Source of the DNA: an uncultured Prevotella sp.
GTDB lineage: Bacteria > Bacteroidota > Bacteroidia > Bacteroidales > Bacteroidaceae
Assembly (NCBI GenBank): GCA_945614335.1
Contig: CALZAP010000121.1
Span: 1-5,475 of the forward strand
Direction: 5' to 3'
Length of the DNA: 5,475 nt
A program made the position numbers and the translations under genes. Shown here piece by piece: positions 1 to 4,990 of this stretch (position 1 is its first letter; the number at the start of each line of letters is the position of its first letter). Under the pieces are notes generated by a model. That model worked only from the letters and a program-made list of their open reading frames with translations. It did no database searches and had not been told where the DNA came from.

Positions 1-474
1 GACATAGACCTTGCCGTCGTTGTCGTATCCTATATATAGTGGTATGACGCCTATCGGGTCGCGCGCAATAAGAAACTCATCTTTCTCAGCATCATAGAGC
101 GCAAAGGCGAAGATACCGCTTAAGTCTTCCAAAAAGTCTATACCTTTTTCACGGTACAGGGCGAGTATAACCTCACAGTCGGAGCCAGTCTGGAACTGGT
201 ACTTGTCGGCATACTGCCGGCGGATGTCCTGATGGTTATATATCTCACCATTCACAGCCAATATCTGTTTCATGTCGGGGCTGAACAGTGGCTGCTTGCC
301 TGATTCAGGATCGACAATTGAGAGACGTTCGTGGCAGAGAATAGCCGAACCGCCATCGTATATGCCGCTCCAGTCTGGTCCGCGGTGACGGATTTTCTGA
401 CTCATACGTAATGCCTTCTGTCTCAGTTCAGGAGTTTGCTCCTGGATGTTGAAAATTGCTACAATTCCACACAT
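1..474 (-). CDS. asnB: Asparagine synthase (glutamine-hydrolysing), N-terminal part, truncated by window edge
   Basis: Class II glutamine amidotransferase domain of asparagine synthetase B, a cytoplasmic enzyme making asparagine from aspartate, glutamine and ATP. The visible 158 residues start MCGIVAIFN, where Cys2 becomes the N-terminal nucleophile after Met removal. Other family landmarks are RHRGPD (29-34), HERLSIVD (48-55), NGEIYNH (75-81), GSDCEV (97-102), the FAFALYD segment (122-128) and ARDPIGVIPLY (137-147). The last two closely resemble the E. coli AsnB sequence, which argues against other class II amidotransferases such as GlmS or PurF. The C-terminal ATP-pyrophosphatase (synthetase) domain, needed for a full protein of roughly 550 residues, lies beyond position 1. 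The start is fixed by the need for Cys at position 2. The upstream Shine-Dalgarno is weak (an A-rich run with AAGAA). The gene follows amtB on the same strand after 212 bp and I see no Bacteroidetes-type promoter in the gap, so read-through from glnK-amtB is likely. The frame is open to the window edge. Confidence 0.95.
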   Translation of the reverse strand, partial: MCGIVAIFNIQEQTPELRQKALRMSQKIRHRGPDWSGIYDGGSAILCHERLSIVDPESGKQPLFSPDMKQILAVNGEIYNHQDIRRQYADKYQFQTGSDCEVILALYREKGIDFLEDLSGIFAFALYDAEKDEFLIARDPIGVIPLYIGYDNDGKVYV

Positions 475-515
475 AGTTGTTATTCTTTTTTTTGTTTGAT
501 GTTTGCTTTGAGTTT

Positions 516-580
516 GGGGAGTTAATTGGGGGAGTTATGAAGGGGAGTTAATTGGGGGAGTTATGAAGGGGAGTTATGAA
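516..580 (+). repeat. Tandem array A: five 13-bp units
   Basis: Five exact-length 13-bp units without gaps: 516-528, 529-541, 542-554, 555-567 and 568-580. There are two unit types, X = GGGGAGTTAATTG and Y = GGGGAGTTATGAA, in the order X Y X Y Y. The first four units are therefore a 26-bp X-Y dimer repeated twice without a mismatch. A further GGG follows at 581-583. The period is not a multiple of three, no start codon or ribosome-binding site suggests coding, and identical units imply recent expansion. Confidence 0.95.
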
Positions 581-615
581 GGGCCAATACTTTAAGCGCA
601 TAAACATTTGGCTTC

Positions 616-688
616 TTATAACTTCTCATCATAACTTCTCATTATAACTTCCCATTATAACTCCCCATTATAACTTCCCATCATAACT
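616..688 (-). repeat. Tandem array B: five and a half 13-bp units, inverted relative to array A
   Basis: On the plus strand the units are TTATAACTTCTCA (616-628), TCATAACTTCTCA (629-641), TTATAACTTCCCA (642-654), TTATAACTCCCCA (655-667) and TTATAACTTCCCA (668-680). A partial unit TCATAACT follows at 681-688. Read on the minus strand, a unit is TGGGAAGTTATAA, which is clearly the same family as array A unit GGGGAGTTATGAA. The partial unit overlaps two bases of the amtB stop codon (687-689). These units are more diverged from each other than those of array A. Confidence 0.93.
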
Positions 689-1970
689 AGTTAAAGCAGC
701 TCTCTCCATGCTCATAGATGTCGAGACCTTCTTCCTCAATTCTCTTGTCTACTCTCAGACCTGCAATCTTCTTGATTCCGAAGAACAGTATCACACCGGC
801 TACGGCAGCCCAGGCGTCGATGGCGAGAACACCAAGACACTGCGCTCCGAAAAAGCCCCATCCGCCACCATAGAGAGCACCTCCGTCGAGGGCGAATAGA
901 CCAGTCATCAATGTACCTAAGATACCACAGACACCATGTACAGAGCTTGCGCCGACAGGGTCGTCAATATGCAGTTTGGTATCGATGAACTCGATAGAGA
1001 ATACCAATACGATACCAGCGACAAGACCGATGATGCTTGCGCCGAGAGGACTGACGAGGTCGCAACCGGCTGTGATGGCTACCAATCCGGCAAGTACACC
1101 GTTGAGGGTGAGCGAGAACGAAGGCTTTCCATACTTGATCCAAGATGTGAACATCGTACCGATACCACCGGCAGCAGCGGCAAGGTTTGTTGTAAGGAAC
1201 ACGTGTGAGATGGCAATACGGTTAACCTCACCTGAAGCGGCAAGCTGAGAACCGGGGTTGAAACCGAACCATCCGAACCAGAGTATGAACACACCGAGTG
1301 CGGCTGCCATGAGGTTGTGACCGGGAATGGCACGGCTCTTACCATCCTTGCCATACTTGCCAACACGTGGACCAAGAGCTATGGCACCCACGAGAGCCAA
1401 CACACCACCAACAGAGTGAACGATGGCCGAACCGGCAAAGTCATGGAATGTGGCGCCAAAGGTGGTCATCATAAACGAGGTTTCGTCGCCATTCATCAGC
1501 CATCCGCCACCCCATGTCCAATGACCGGAGATAGGATATATCAGCAATGAGATGAACACTGAATAGATGCAATACATCGAGAACTTGGTGCGCTCAGCCA
1601 TGGCACCCGACACGATGGTGGCAGCCGTTGCACAGAACACTGTCTGGAAAATCAGGAATCCCTCTACCGGCAGATTGCTCTCATAAAACGAGATGTCGCC
1701 GAAATGGGGCATACCGATAAAGCCCTCACCATTGCTTCCGAACATAAATCCGAAACCAATGAGCCAGAACAGTATGGAACCGAAGCAGAAGTCAACGAAG
1801 TTCTTGAACAGGATGTTCGCCGTGTTCTTGCTACGGGTAAAACCAGCCTCACAAAGTGCAAAGCCTGGCTGCATGAAGAATACCAGCATTGCTGCAAGCA
1901 GCATCCATACGGTATCTACAGAAAGTGACAAATCTGCCACAGGGTCTGTTGCTAAAAATATGTTCGTCAT
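687..1970 (-). CDS. amtB: Ammonium channel/transporter AmtB
   Basis: Inner-membrane ammonium channel of the Amt/Rh family (427 residues, normal length), expected to be a trimer with 11 membrane helices. Its role is ammonium uptake when external ammonium is low. Aligning by motif with E. coli AmtB, I see the pore histidine pair (H185 in DFAGSAIVHSVGG, H345 in DDPVGASSVHGVCG), D177 of the ammonium site, the two gate phenylalanines (F112 and F237), W153 in WTWGGG and S241 in GFNPGS. The C-terminal tail keeps GLRV, EEEGLD and EHGES (about 404-425), the cytoplasmic region that in E. coli couples the channel to GlnK. There is no obvious cleavable signal peptide; the first hydrophobic helix begins near residue 20. 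The start has AAAAGGAAA at 1976-1984 just upstream. It lies 161 bp after glnK on the same strand, the usual glnK-amtB pairing. The stop codon TAG sits at the edge of repeat array B. Confidence 0.98.
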   Translation of the reverse strand: MTNIFLATDPVADLSLSVDTVWMLLAAMLVFFMQPGFALCEAGFTRSKNTANILFKNFVDFCFGSILFWLIGFGFMFGSNGEGFIGMPHFGDISFYESNLPVEGFLIFQTVFCATAATIVSGAMAERTKFSMYCIYSVFISLLIYPISGHWTWGGGWLMNGDETSFMMTTFGATFHDFAGSAIVHSVGGVLALVGAIALGPRVGKYGKDGKSRAIPGHNLMAAALGVFILWFGWFGFNPGSQLAASGEVNRIAISHVFLTTNLAAAAGGIGTMFTSWIKYGKPSFSLTLNGVLAGLVAITAGCDLVSPLGASIIGLVAGIVLVFSIEFIDTKLHIDDPVGASSVHGVCGILGTLMTGLFALDGGALYGGGWGFFGAQCLGVLAIDAWAAVAGVILFFGIKKIAGLRVDKRIEEEGLDIYEHGESCFN

Positions 1971-2131
1971 AATTGTTTCCTTTTATGTGTTTATATGTGT
2001 TGTAATTATCCCTCTTGCCTTGCACAACGCCTAACTTACGAGTGTTGTGTGTCTGTGTTGTGTATATATATAAATAATGTGTTGGTCAATATAATTATCG
2101 AGACGCGTGCAGGCAATATCTTTTTTCTCCC
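1971..2131. other. glnK-amtB intergenic region with small repeats
   Basis: This 161-bp gap holds no gene I can support and no clear TAnnTTTG promoter on the minus strand, so amtB is probably transcribed with glnK. Two weak structures are visible. One is a direct repeat of GTGTTGTGT at 2042-2050 and 2055-2063, next to an alternating TATATATATA tract. The other is a distant inverted repeat, TGCCTTGCAC at 2016-2025 against GTGCAGGCA at 2107-2115 (one-base bulge), which could close a loop of about 80 bases in the glnK-amtB transcript. Confidence 0.5.
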
Positions 2132-2488
2132 TTATTTTTCCTGCTCAGCATTGTAAAGAGCGATATCGCCTCTTTCGGCTGTTCTGATGCGAATGGCATC
2201 CTCAATAGGTATGACGAATATTCTTCCGTCGCCCACTTCGCCAGTCCGTGCAGCCTGCTGTATGGCAGACAGCGTCTTCTCCACATTCTTGTCACGTACC
2301 ACTACATTAATCAATACTCTCTCAATACAACTCGTGTCGTACATTACGCCACGGTAAATCCTGGCCTGTCGCATCTTGCCCTCACCTCTTACATCATAAT
2401 AAGAGAACCACTCGATGTCGGCGGCAAGCAATGCTTCCTTTACATCCTCGAATTTCGTCTTACGGATGATAGCTTCAATCTTTTTCAT
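2132..2488 (-). CDS. glnK: P-II family nitrogen regulatory protein
   Basis: Small trimeric signal protein of the GlnB/GlnK family, 118 residues (usual length about 112). It senses ATP/ADP and 2-oxoglutarate and, when paired with amtB, normally blocks the channel by inserting its T-loop. Family features are MKKIEAIIRKTKFEDVKEAL at the N-terminus, the T-loop at about 35-52 with YRG at 45-47 and Y50, the P-II C-terminal signature TGEVGDGRIFV (82-92), and RIRT (100-103) for nucleotide binding. R46 matches the arginine that E. coli GlnK puts into the AmtB pore, and Y50 matches the uridylylated Tyr51. The T-loop is one residue shorter than in E. coli, and the positions of Gln39 and Lys58, which contact Mg-ATP and 2-oxoglutarate, appear as Met39 and Arg57. 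I chose the start at 2488 because AGGAGAGA sits 5 nt upstream and family homology begins there; an in-frame ATG at 2542 lies upstream of the predicted transcription start. The symbol glnK rather than glnB rests on the amtB neighbour. Confidence 0.95.
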   Translation of the reverse strand: MKKIEAIIRKTKFEDVKEALLAADIEWFSYYDVRGEGKMRQARIYRGVMYDTSCIERVLINVVVRDKNVEKTLSAIQQAARTGEVGDGRIFVIPIEDAIRIRTAERGDIALYNAEQEK

Positions 2489-2492
2489 GTTA

Positions 2493-2500
2493 TCTCTCCT
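2493..2500 (-). promoter_or_regulatory. Ribosome-binding site deciding the glnK start
   Basis: On the minus strand this reads AGGAGAGA, with the AGGAG core 7 nt before the ATG at 2488-2486. It is the strongest Shine-Dalgarno in the window and supports the 118-residue P-II protein over the 136-residue extended frame. Confidence 0.85.
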
Positions 2501-2517
2501 TTTTAATTTAAATAATG

Positions 2518-2526
2518 ACATTTTGT
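2518..2526 (+). promoter_or_regulatory. ACATTTTGT motif, copy 1 (glnK leader)
   Basis: First of three identical 9-mers in the divergent region. It lies downstream of the predicted glnK transcription start, inside the leader. It is flanked by a small dyad, ATAA (2512-2515) and TTAT (2526-2529). Binding by a regulator is inferred only from recurrence and position. Confidence 0.4.
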
Positions 2527-2539
2527 TATCTTTCGGGTG

Positions 2540-2570
2540 CAAAATTACTACATTTTGTCAGTATACACAA
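2540..2570 (-). promoter_or_regulatory. Predicted promoter of glnK (Bacteroidetes -33/-7 type)
   Basis: On the minus strand the -33 element TTG (2570-2568) is followed by 20 bp and then TAATTTTG (2547-2540), an exact match to the Bacteroidetes -7 consensus TAnnTTTG. Transcription should start near 2533-2535, giving a leader of about 45 nt that excludes the upstream ATG at 2542 as a start codon. This is a prediction from motif and spacing only. Confidence 0.7.
2550..2558 (+). promoter_or_regulatory. ACATTTTGT motif, copy 2 (inside the glnK promoter spacer)
   Basis: Same 9-mer as at 2518 (extended to TACATTTTGT at 2549-2558), located between the -7 and -33 elements of the glnK promoter, two bases from the -7 box. 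It is flanked by the dyad TACT (2546-2549) and AGTA (2560-2563). A protein bound here would be expected to block RNA polymerase. Confidence 0.45.
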
Positions 2571-2623
2571 GTATTTTCCTACAAAACGATATTCATTTTA
2601 TTCTTTTCTTAGCGTTTTAGTAA

Positions 2624-2680
2624 TTCAAACAACTCGTTGCTTATAATTTGAAAGGATAAATATGCGATTTGATTACAAAT
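2624..2680. promoter_or_regulatory. Dyad symmetries in the middle of the divergent region
   Basis: ATTTG-ATTA-CAAAT at 2667-2680 is a perfect 5-bp inverted repeat. To its left CAAC-TC-GTTG at 2630-2639 is nested between TTCAAA (2624-2629) and TTTGAA (2647-2652). They sit between the two promoters, where an activator serving either direction could bind. In AT-rich DNA short dyads also arise by chance, so this is weak. Confidence 0.25.
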
Positions 2681-2724
2681 TGATATTTCACTGATAATTC
2701 TTGGATAAATTGCCCCAAAAACAC

Positions 2725-2755
2725 TTGTATGATATTACATTTTGTTGTAACTTTG
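2725..2755 (+). promoter_or_regulatory. Predicted promoter of dapF (Bacteroidetes -33/-7 type)
   Basis: TTG at 2725-2727, a 20-bp spacer, then TAACTTTG at 2748-2755, an exact match to TAnnTTTG. Transcription should start near 2760-2763, about 45 nt before the dapF ATG. The -33 context ACTTGT is shared with the glnK promoter on the other strand, where it reads TACTTGTGT. Confidence 0.72.
2737..2745 (+). promoter_or_regulatory. ACATTTTGT motif, copy 3 (inside the dapF promoter spacer)
   Basis: Same 9-mer (also TACATTTTGT at 2736-2745), between the -33 and -7 elements of the dapF promoter and two bases before the -7 box. It forms the middle of a perfect-armed dyad TTACA-N6-TGTAA at 2735-2750 that overlaps the start of the -7 element. 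The placement mirrors copy 2 at the glnK promoter. Confidence 0.48.
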
Positions 2756-2804
2756 CAGCGGAATTAGAACAAAAGTATAACAAAACAATAAAATAGATAT
2801 CAAT

Positions 2805-3665
2805 ATGACAACAAACATAAAGTTCACCAAGATGCACGGTGCCGGTAATGATTATATATATGTTAATACATTATTATATAATATACCTGACCCAACGAAG
2901 GCATCCATTGCATGGAGTGCCCCGCATACAGGCATTGGCAGTGACGGTTTGGTGTTGATTGACAAGGCAAAAATGCCAGAGGCCGACTTTTCGATGAGGA
3001 TATTCAACGCCGACGGGTCAGAAGCCATGATGTGTGGCAATGCTTCACGTTGCATAGGCAAATATCTTTTTGAGAAAGGTATTACAGACAAGACGGAGAT
3101 AAGGCTCCTCACGCTCTCCGGCATAAAAATCCTCAAGCTTACACTCGACAACAAAGGAGAAAAGGTGAAGAGCGTAACTGTTGACATGCTCGAACCTGTA
3201 TTGAACGACAAAAAGCAGATGGCAAGCGAGGACGGATCGATGAAAGACGGGCTGGTGGACGTGATCGACCGGGAATTCCGCGGCACATTCGTGTCGATGG
3301 GAAATCCGCATTTCGTCATTTTCGTCGATAACGTGGACGACATCGATGTGGCACGATACGGAAAAGCCCTGGAATTCGACTCACTGTTTCCCGAGCGTTG
3401 CAACATAGAATTTGCACAGGTGCTCGACAACGGTAAGATACGAACAAGAGTATGGGAACGAGGGAGCGGAATAACAATGGCTTGTGGTACAGGAGCCTGC
3501 GCTACAGCTGTGGCAGCCGCCATCACCGGCAGGGCGACAAGAACAAGCGACATCGTAATGGACGGAGGCACACTCCACATAAAATGGGACGAAGCCGACA
3601 ACCACGTATACCTTAGCGGTCCCGCCGCATTCGCCTTTGAGGGCGAAGTGGCACTTCCGGAATAA
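2805..3665 (+). CDS. dapF: Diaminopimelate epimerase
   Basis: Cytoplasmic, cofactor-independent epimerase turning LL-diaminopimelate into meso-diaminopimelate, the precursor of lysine and of the peptidoglycan cross-link. The 286 residues are a normal length for this two-lobed fold. Landmarks in order are [14 protein letters not shown] (7-20), GIGSDGL (43-49), [16 protein letters not shown] (68-83) with catalytic Cys77, GNPHFV (166-171), WERGSG (217-222) and ACGTGACA (226-233) with the second catalytic Cys227. Both cysteines of the two-base mechanism are therefore present. Most proteobacterial enzymes read EMCGNGARC where this one has MMCGNASRC; this variant fits Bacteroidales as I remember them. 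The ATG at 2805 has only an A-rich leader and no good Shine-Dalgarno, which is common in this phylum, and homology begins a few residues after it. The frame ends in tandem stops TAATAA. It is first in an operon with dapL, 51 bp downstream. Confidence 0.98.
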   Translation: MTTNIKFTKMHGAGNDYIYVNTLLYNIPDPTKASIAWSAPHTGIGSDGLVLIDKAKMPEADFSMRIFNADGSEAMMCGNASRCIGKYLFEKGITDKTEIRLLTLSGIKILKLTLDNKGEKVKSVTVDMLEPVLNDKKQMASEDGSMKDGLVDVIDREFRGTFVSMGNPHFVIFVDNVDDIDVARYGKALEFDSLFPERCNIEFAQVLDNGKIRTRVWERGSGITMACGTGACATAVAAAITGRATRTSDIVMDGGTLHIKWDEADNHVYLSGPAAFAFEGEVALPE

Positions 3666-3716
3666 TAATCAAGGCAAAACTTCAACAATCAATATAAAAA
3701 AGAAATTCAAAATATT

Positions 3717-4946
3717 ATGGCACTAGTAAACGAACATTTCCTTAAACTGCCGAACAACTACTTGTTCGCTGACATTGCAAAAAAAGTGAATGCCTTCAAG
3801 GTGTCACACCCCAAGGCAAACGTTATCAGCCTTGGCATAGGCGACGTGACACAGCCTCTCTGCCCCGCGGTAATAGAGGCGATGCACAAAGCCGTGGACG
3901 AAATGGCAAGCAAAGACACTTTTCGCGGTTATGGTCCGGAACAAGGCTACGCTTTCCTCAGGGAGGCGATAGTGAAAAACGATTTCCTGCCTCGCGGCAT
4001 TCATCTCGACCCTAACGAGATATTCATCAATGACGGAGCCAAGAGCGACACAGGTAACATACAGGAGCTCGTGAGATGGGACAACAGCATCGGAGTCACA
4101 GACCCTATATATCCTGTATACATCGACTCTAACGTGATGATAGGACGAGCAGGAGTGGTGGAAGACGGCAAGTGGAGCAACGTAGTATATATGCCATGCT
4201 CGGCGGAAAATAATTTCACGCCTCAGTTGCCAGACAAGCGCGTTGACATCATATACCTCTGTTACCCTAACAACCCTACGGGTACAGTGATCACAAAAGA
4301 AGAGTTACGCAAGTGGGTGAACTATGCTATAAAGAACGACACGCTCATCTTCTATGATGCTGCCTATGAGGCATACATTCAAGACCCGGACATCCCACAC
4401 TCAATATATGAGATAAAGGGAGCAAGAAAGGTGGCGGTGGAATTCCACAGCTATTCGAAGACAGCGGGATTCACTGGAATAAGATGCGGATACACCGTTG
4501 TGCCTAAAGAGCTTACAGCTGCCACTCTCAATGGTGAGCGAATAGAGCTCAACCACCTCTGGAACCGCCGACAGTGCACCAAGTTCAATGGCACAAGCTA
4601 TATTAGCCAAAGGGCTGCCGAGGCCATATACACTCCGGAAGGAAAGGCTCAGGTAAAGGCTACCATCGACTACTACATGACCAACGCAAAAATCATGTAC
4701 CGCACACTTACCGAACTGGGACTCGAGGTATACGGAGGAAAGAACGCTCCTTACCTTTGGGTAAAGACTCCAGACGGAATGGGAAGTTGGAAGTTCTTCG
4801 AGCAAATGCTTTATGAAGCTCATGTGGTATGTACACCAGGTGTAGGATTCGGACCTGCAGGAGAAGGCTACATCAGGCTTACTGCTTTTGGAGAACGCGA
4901 AGACTGCCTGGAGGCGATGGAAAGGCTTAAGAAGTGGTTGAAATGA
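3717..4946 (+). CDS. dapL: LL-diaminopimelate aminotransferase
   Basis: PLP-dependent fold-type I aminotransferase that makes LL-diaminopimelate from tetrahydrodipicolinate with glutamate as amino donor, bypassing the succinylase and acetylase routes. The 409 residues match the DapL family. Visible features are NEHFLKLPNNYLFADIAKKV at the N-terminus (5-24), the LGIGDVTQPL substrate segment (39-48), RGYGPEQGY (70-78), DPIYPVY (129-135), CYPNNPTGT (182-190), D214 in FYDAAYEAY for the pyridine nitrogen with Y217, SYSKTAGFTG (245-254) with Schiff-base Lys248, and R387 in YIRLTAFG binding the substrate carboxylate. The N-terminal motif and SYSKTAGFTG separate it from generic aspartate aminotransferases. 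It follows dapF by 51 bp with only a purine-rich AAAAAAGAAA upstream of the start. Its direct product is the substrate of DapF. Its use of glutamate ties it to the ammonium-assimilation genes across the control region. Confidence 0.97.
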   Translation: MALVNEHFLKLPNNYLFADIAKKVNAFKVSHPKANVISLGIGDVTQPLCPAVIEAMHKAVDEMASKDTFRGYGPEQGYAFLREAIVKNDFLPRGIHLDPNEIFINDGAKSDTGNIQELVRWDNSIGVTDPIYPVYIDSNVMIGRAGVVEDGKWSNVVYMPCSAENNFTPQLPDKRVDIIYLCYPNNPTGTVITKEELRKWVNYAIKNDTLIFYDAAYEAYIQDPDIPHSIYEIKGARKVAVEFHSYSKTAGFTGIRCGYTVVPKELTAATLNGERIELNHLWNRRQCTKFNGTSYISQRAAEAIYTPEGKAQVKATIDYYMTNAKIMYRTLTELGLEVYGGKNAPYLWVKTPDGMGSWKFFEQMLYEAHVVCTPGVGFGPAGEGYIRLTAFGEREDCLEAMERLKKWLK

Positions 4947-4977
4947 GGAGTGAGAATACAATACAACACATAATAAA

Positions 4978-4984
4978 GAAAGGA
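4978..4984 (+). promoter_or_regulatory. Ribosome-binding site of the downstream membrane-protein gene
   Basis: GAAAGGA lies 6 nt before the ATG at 4991, in the 44-bp gap after dapL. It supports that start, which also gives a complete signal peptide. No promoter is visible in the gap, so co-transcription with dapF-dapL is likely. Confidence 0.65.
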
Positions 4985-4990
4985 ATATTT

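Larger units (their letters stand above)
516..688. repeat. Large imperfect palindrome formed by arrays A and B around a 35-bp spacer
   Basis: Arrays A and B face each other across 581-615. The spacer also pairs: GAAG-GG-CCAA at 578-587 is complementary to TTGGCTTC at 608-615 apart from a two-base bulge, leaving a loop of about 20 bases. The AGTTAT cores of the arrays can then pair unit by unit, giving a possible stem of roughly 70 bp with mismatches and small bulges, either as a DNA cruciform or as a hairpin in the amtB-asnB transcript. I see no U-run directly after the stem on the minus strand, so a simple intrinsic terminator is not evident. An mRNA processing or stability element, partial attenuator, protein-binding array or selfish repeat all remain possible. 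Confidence 0.8.
2489..2804. promoter_or_regulatory. Divergent control region between glnK and dapF
   Basis: This 316-bp AT-rich region without a gene separates the minus-strand glnK-amtB-asnB block from the plus-strand dapF-dapL block. It holds one Bacteroidetes-type promoter for each direction (near each gene, each giving a leader of roughly 45 nt), three copies of ACATTTTGT, and two short dyads in the middle. I see no riboswitch fold; both predicted leaders are too short for a lysine riboswitch. Confidence 0.75.

Noticed and set aside
516..688. CRISPR array
   Set aside because: Units are 13 bp and directly contiguous with no unique spacers, the two sets are inverted, and no cas gene is present.
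516..688. Classic intrinsic terminator of amtB
   Set aside because: The possible stem is far longer than a terminator stem, AT-rich in its cores, and no U-run follows it directly on the minus strand; termination here is possible but not shown.
708..1550. Plus-strand open frames over amtB
   Set aside because: They lie opposite the transmembrane gene, have no homology I recognise and no start signals, and are explained by the codon pattern of amtB.
1971..2131. Sigma-54 promoter before amtB, as in proteobacterial glnK-amtB operons
   Set aside because: I found no GG/GC pair at -24/-12 spacing on the minus strand.
2489..2542. In-frame upstream ATG extending P-II to 136 residues
   Set aside because: It lies upstream of the predicted transcription start and touches the -7 box; the extension has no P-II homology, and the ATG at 2488 has a strong Shine-Dalgarno.
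2756..2804. Lysine riboswitch before dapF
   Set aside because: The predicted leader is only about 45 nt and AT-rich with no multi-helix fold; lysine riboswitches need well over 100 nt.
2852..3688. 278-codon antisense open frame over dapF
   Set aside because: It is a shadow of dapF codon bias: low-complexity Ser/Pro/Leu-rich translation, no recognisable domain and no ribosome-binding site, while dapF has all its catalytic motifs.
4401..4961. 186-codon antisense open frame over dapL
   Set aside because: It mirrors a fully conserved aminotransferase region and its translation is unlike any family I recognise; no promoter or ribosome site supports it.
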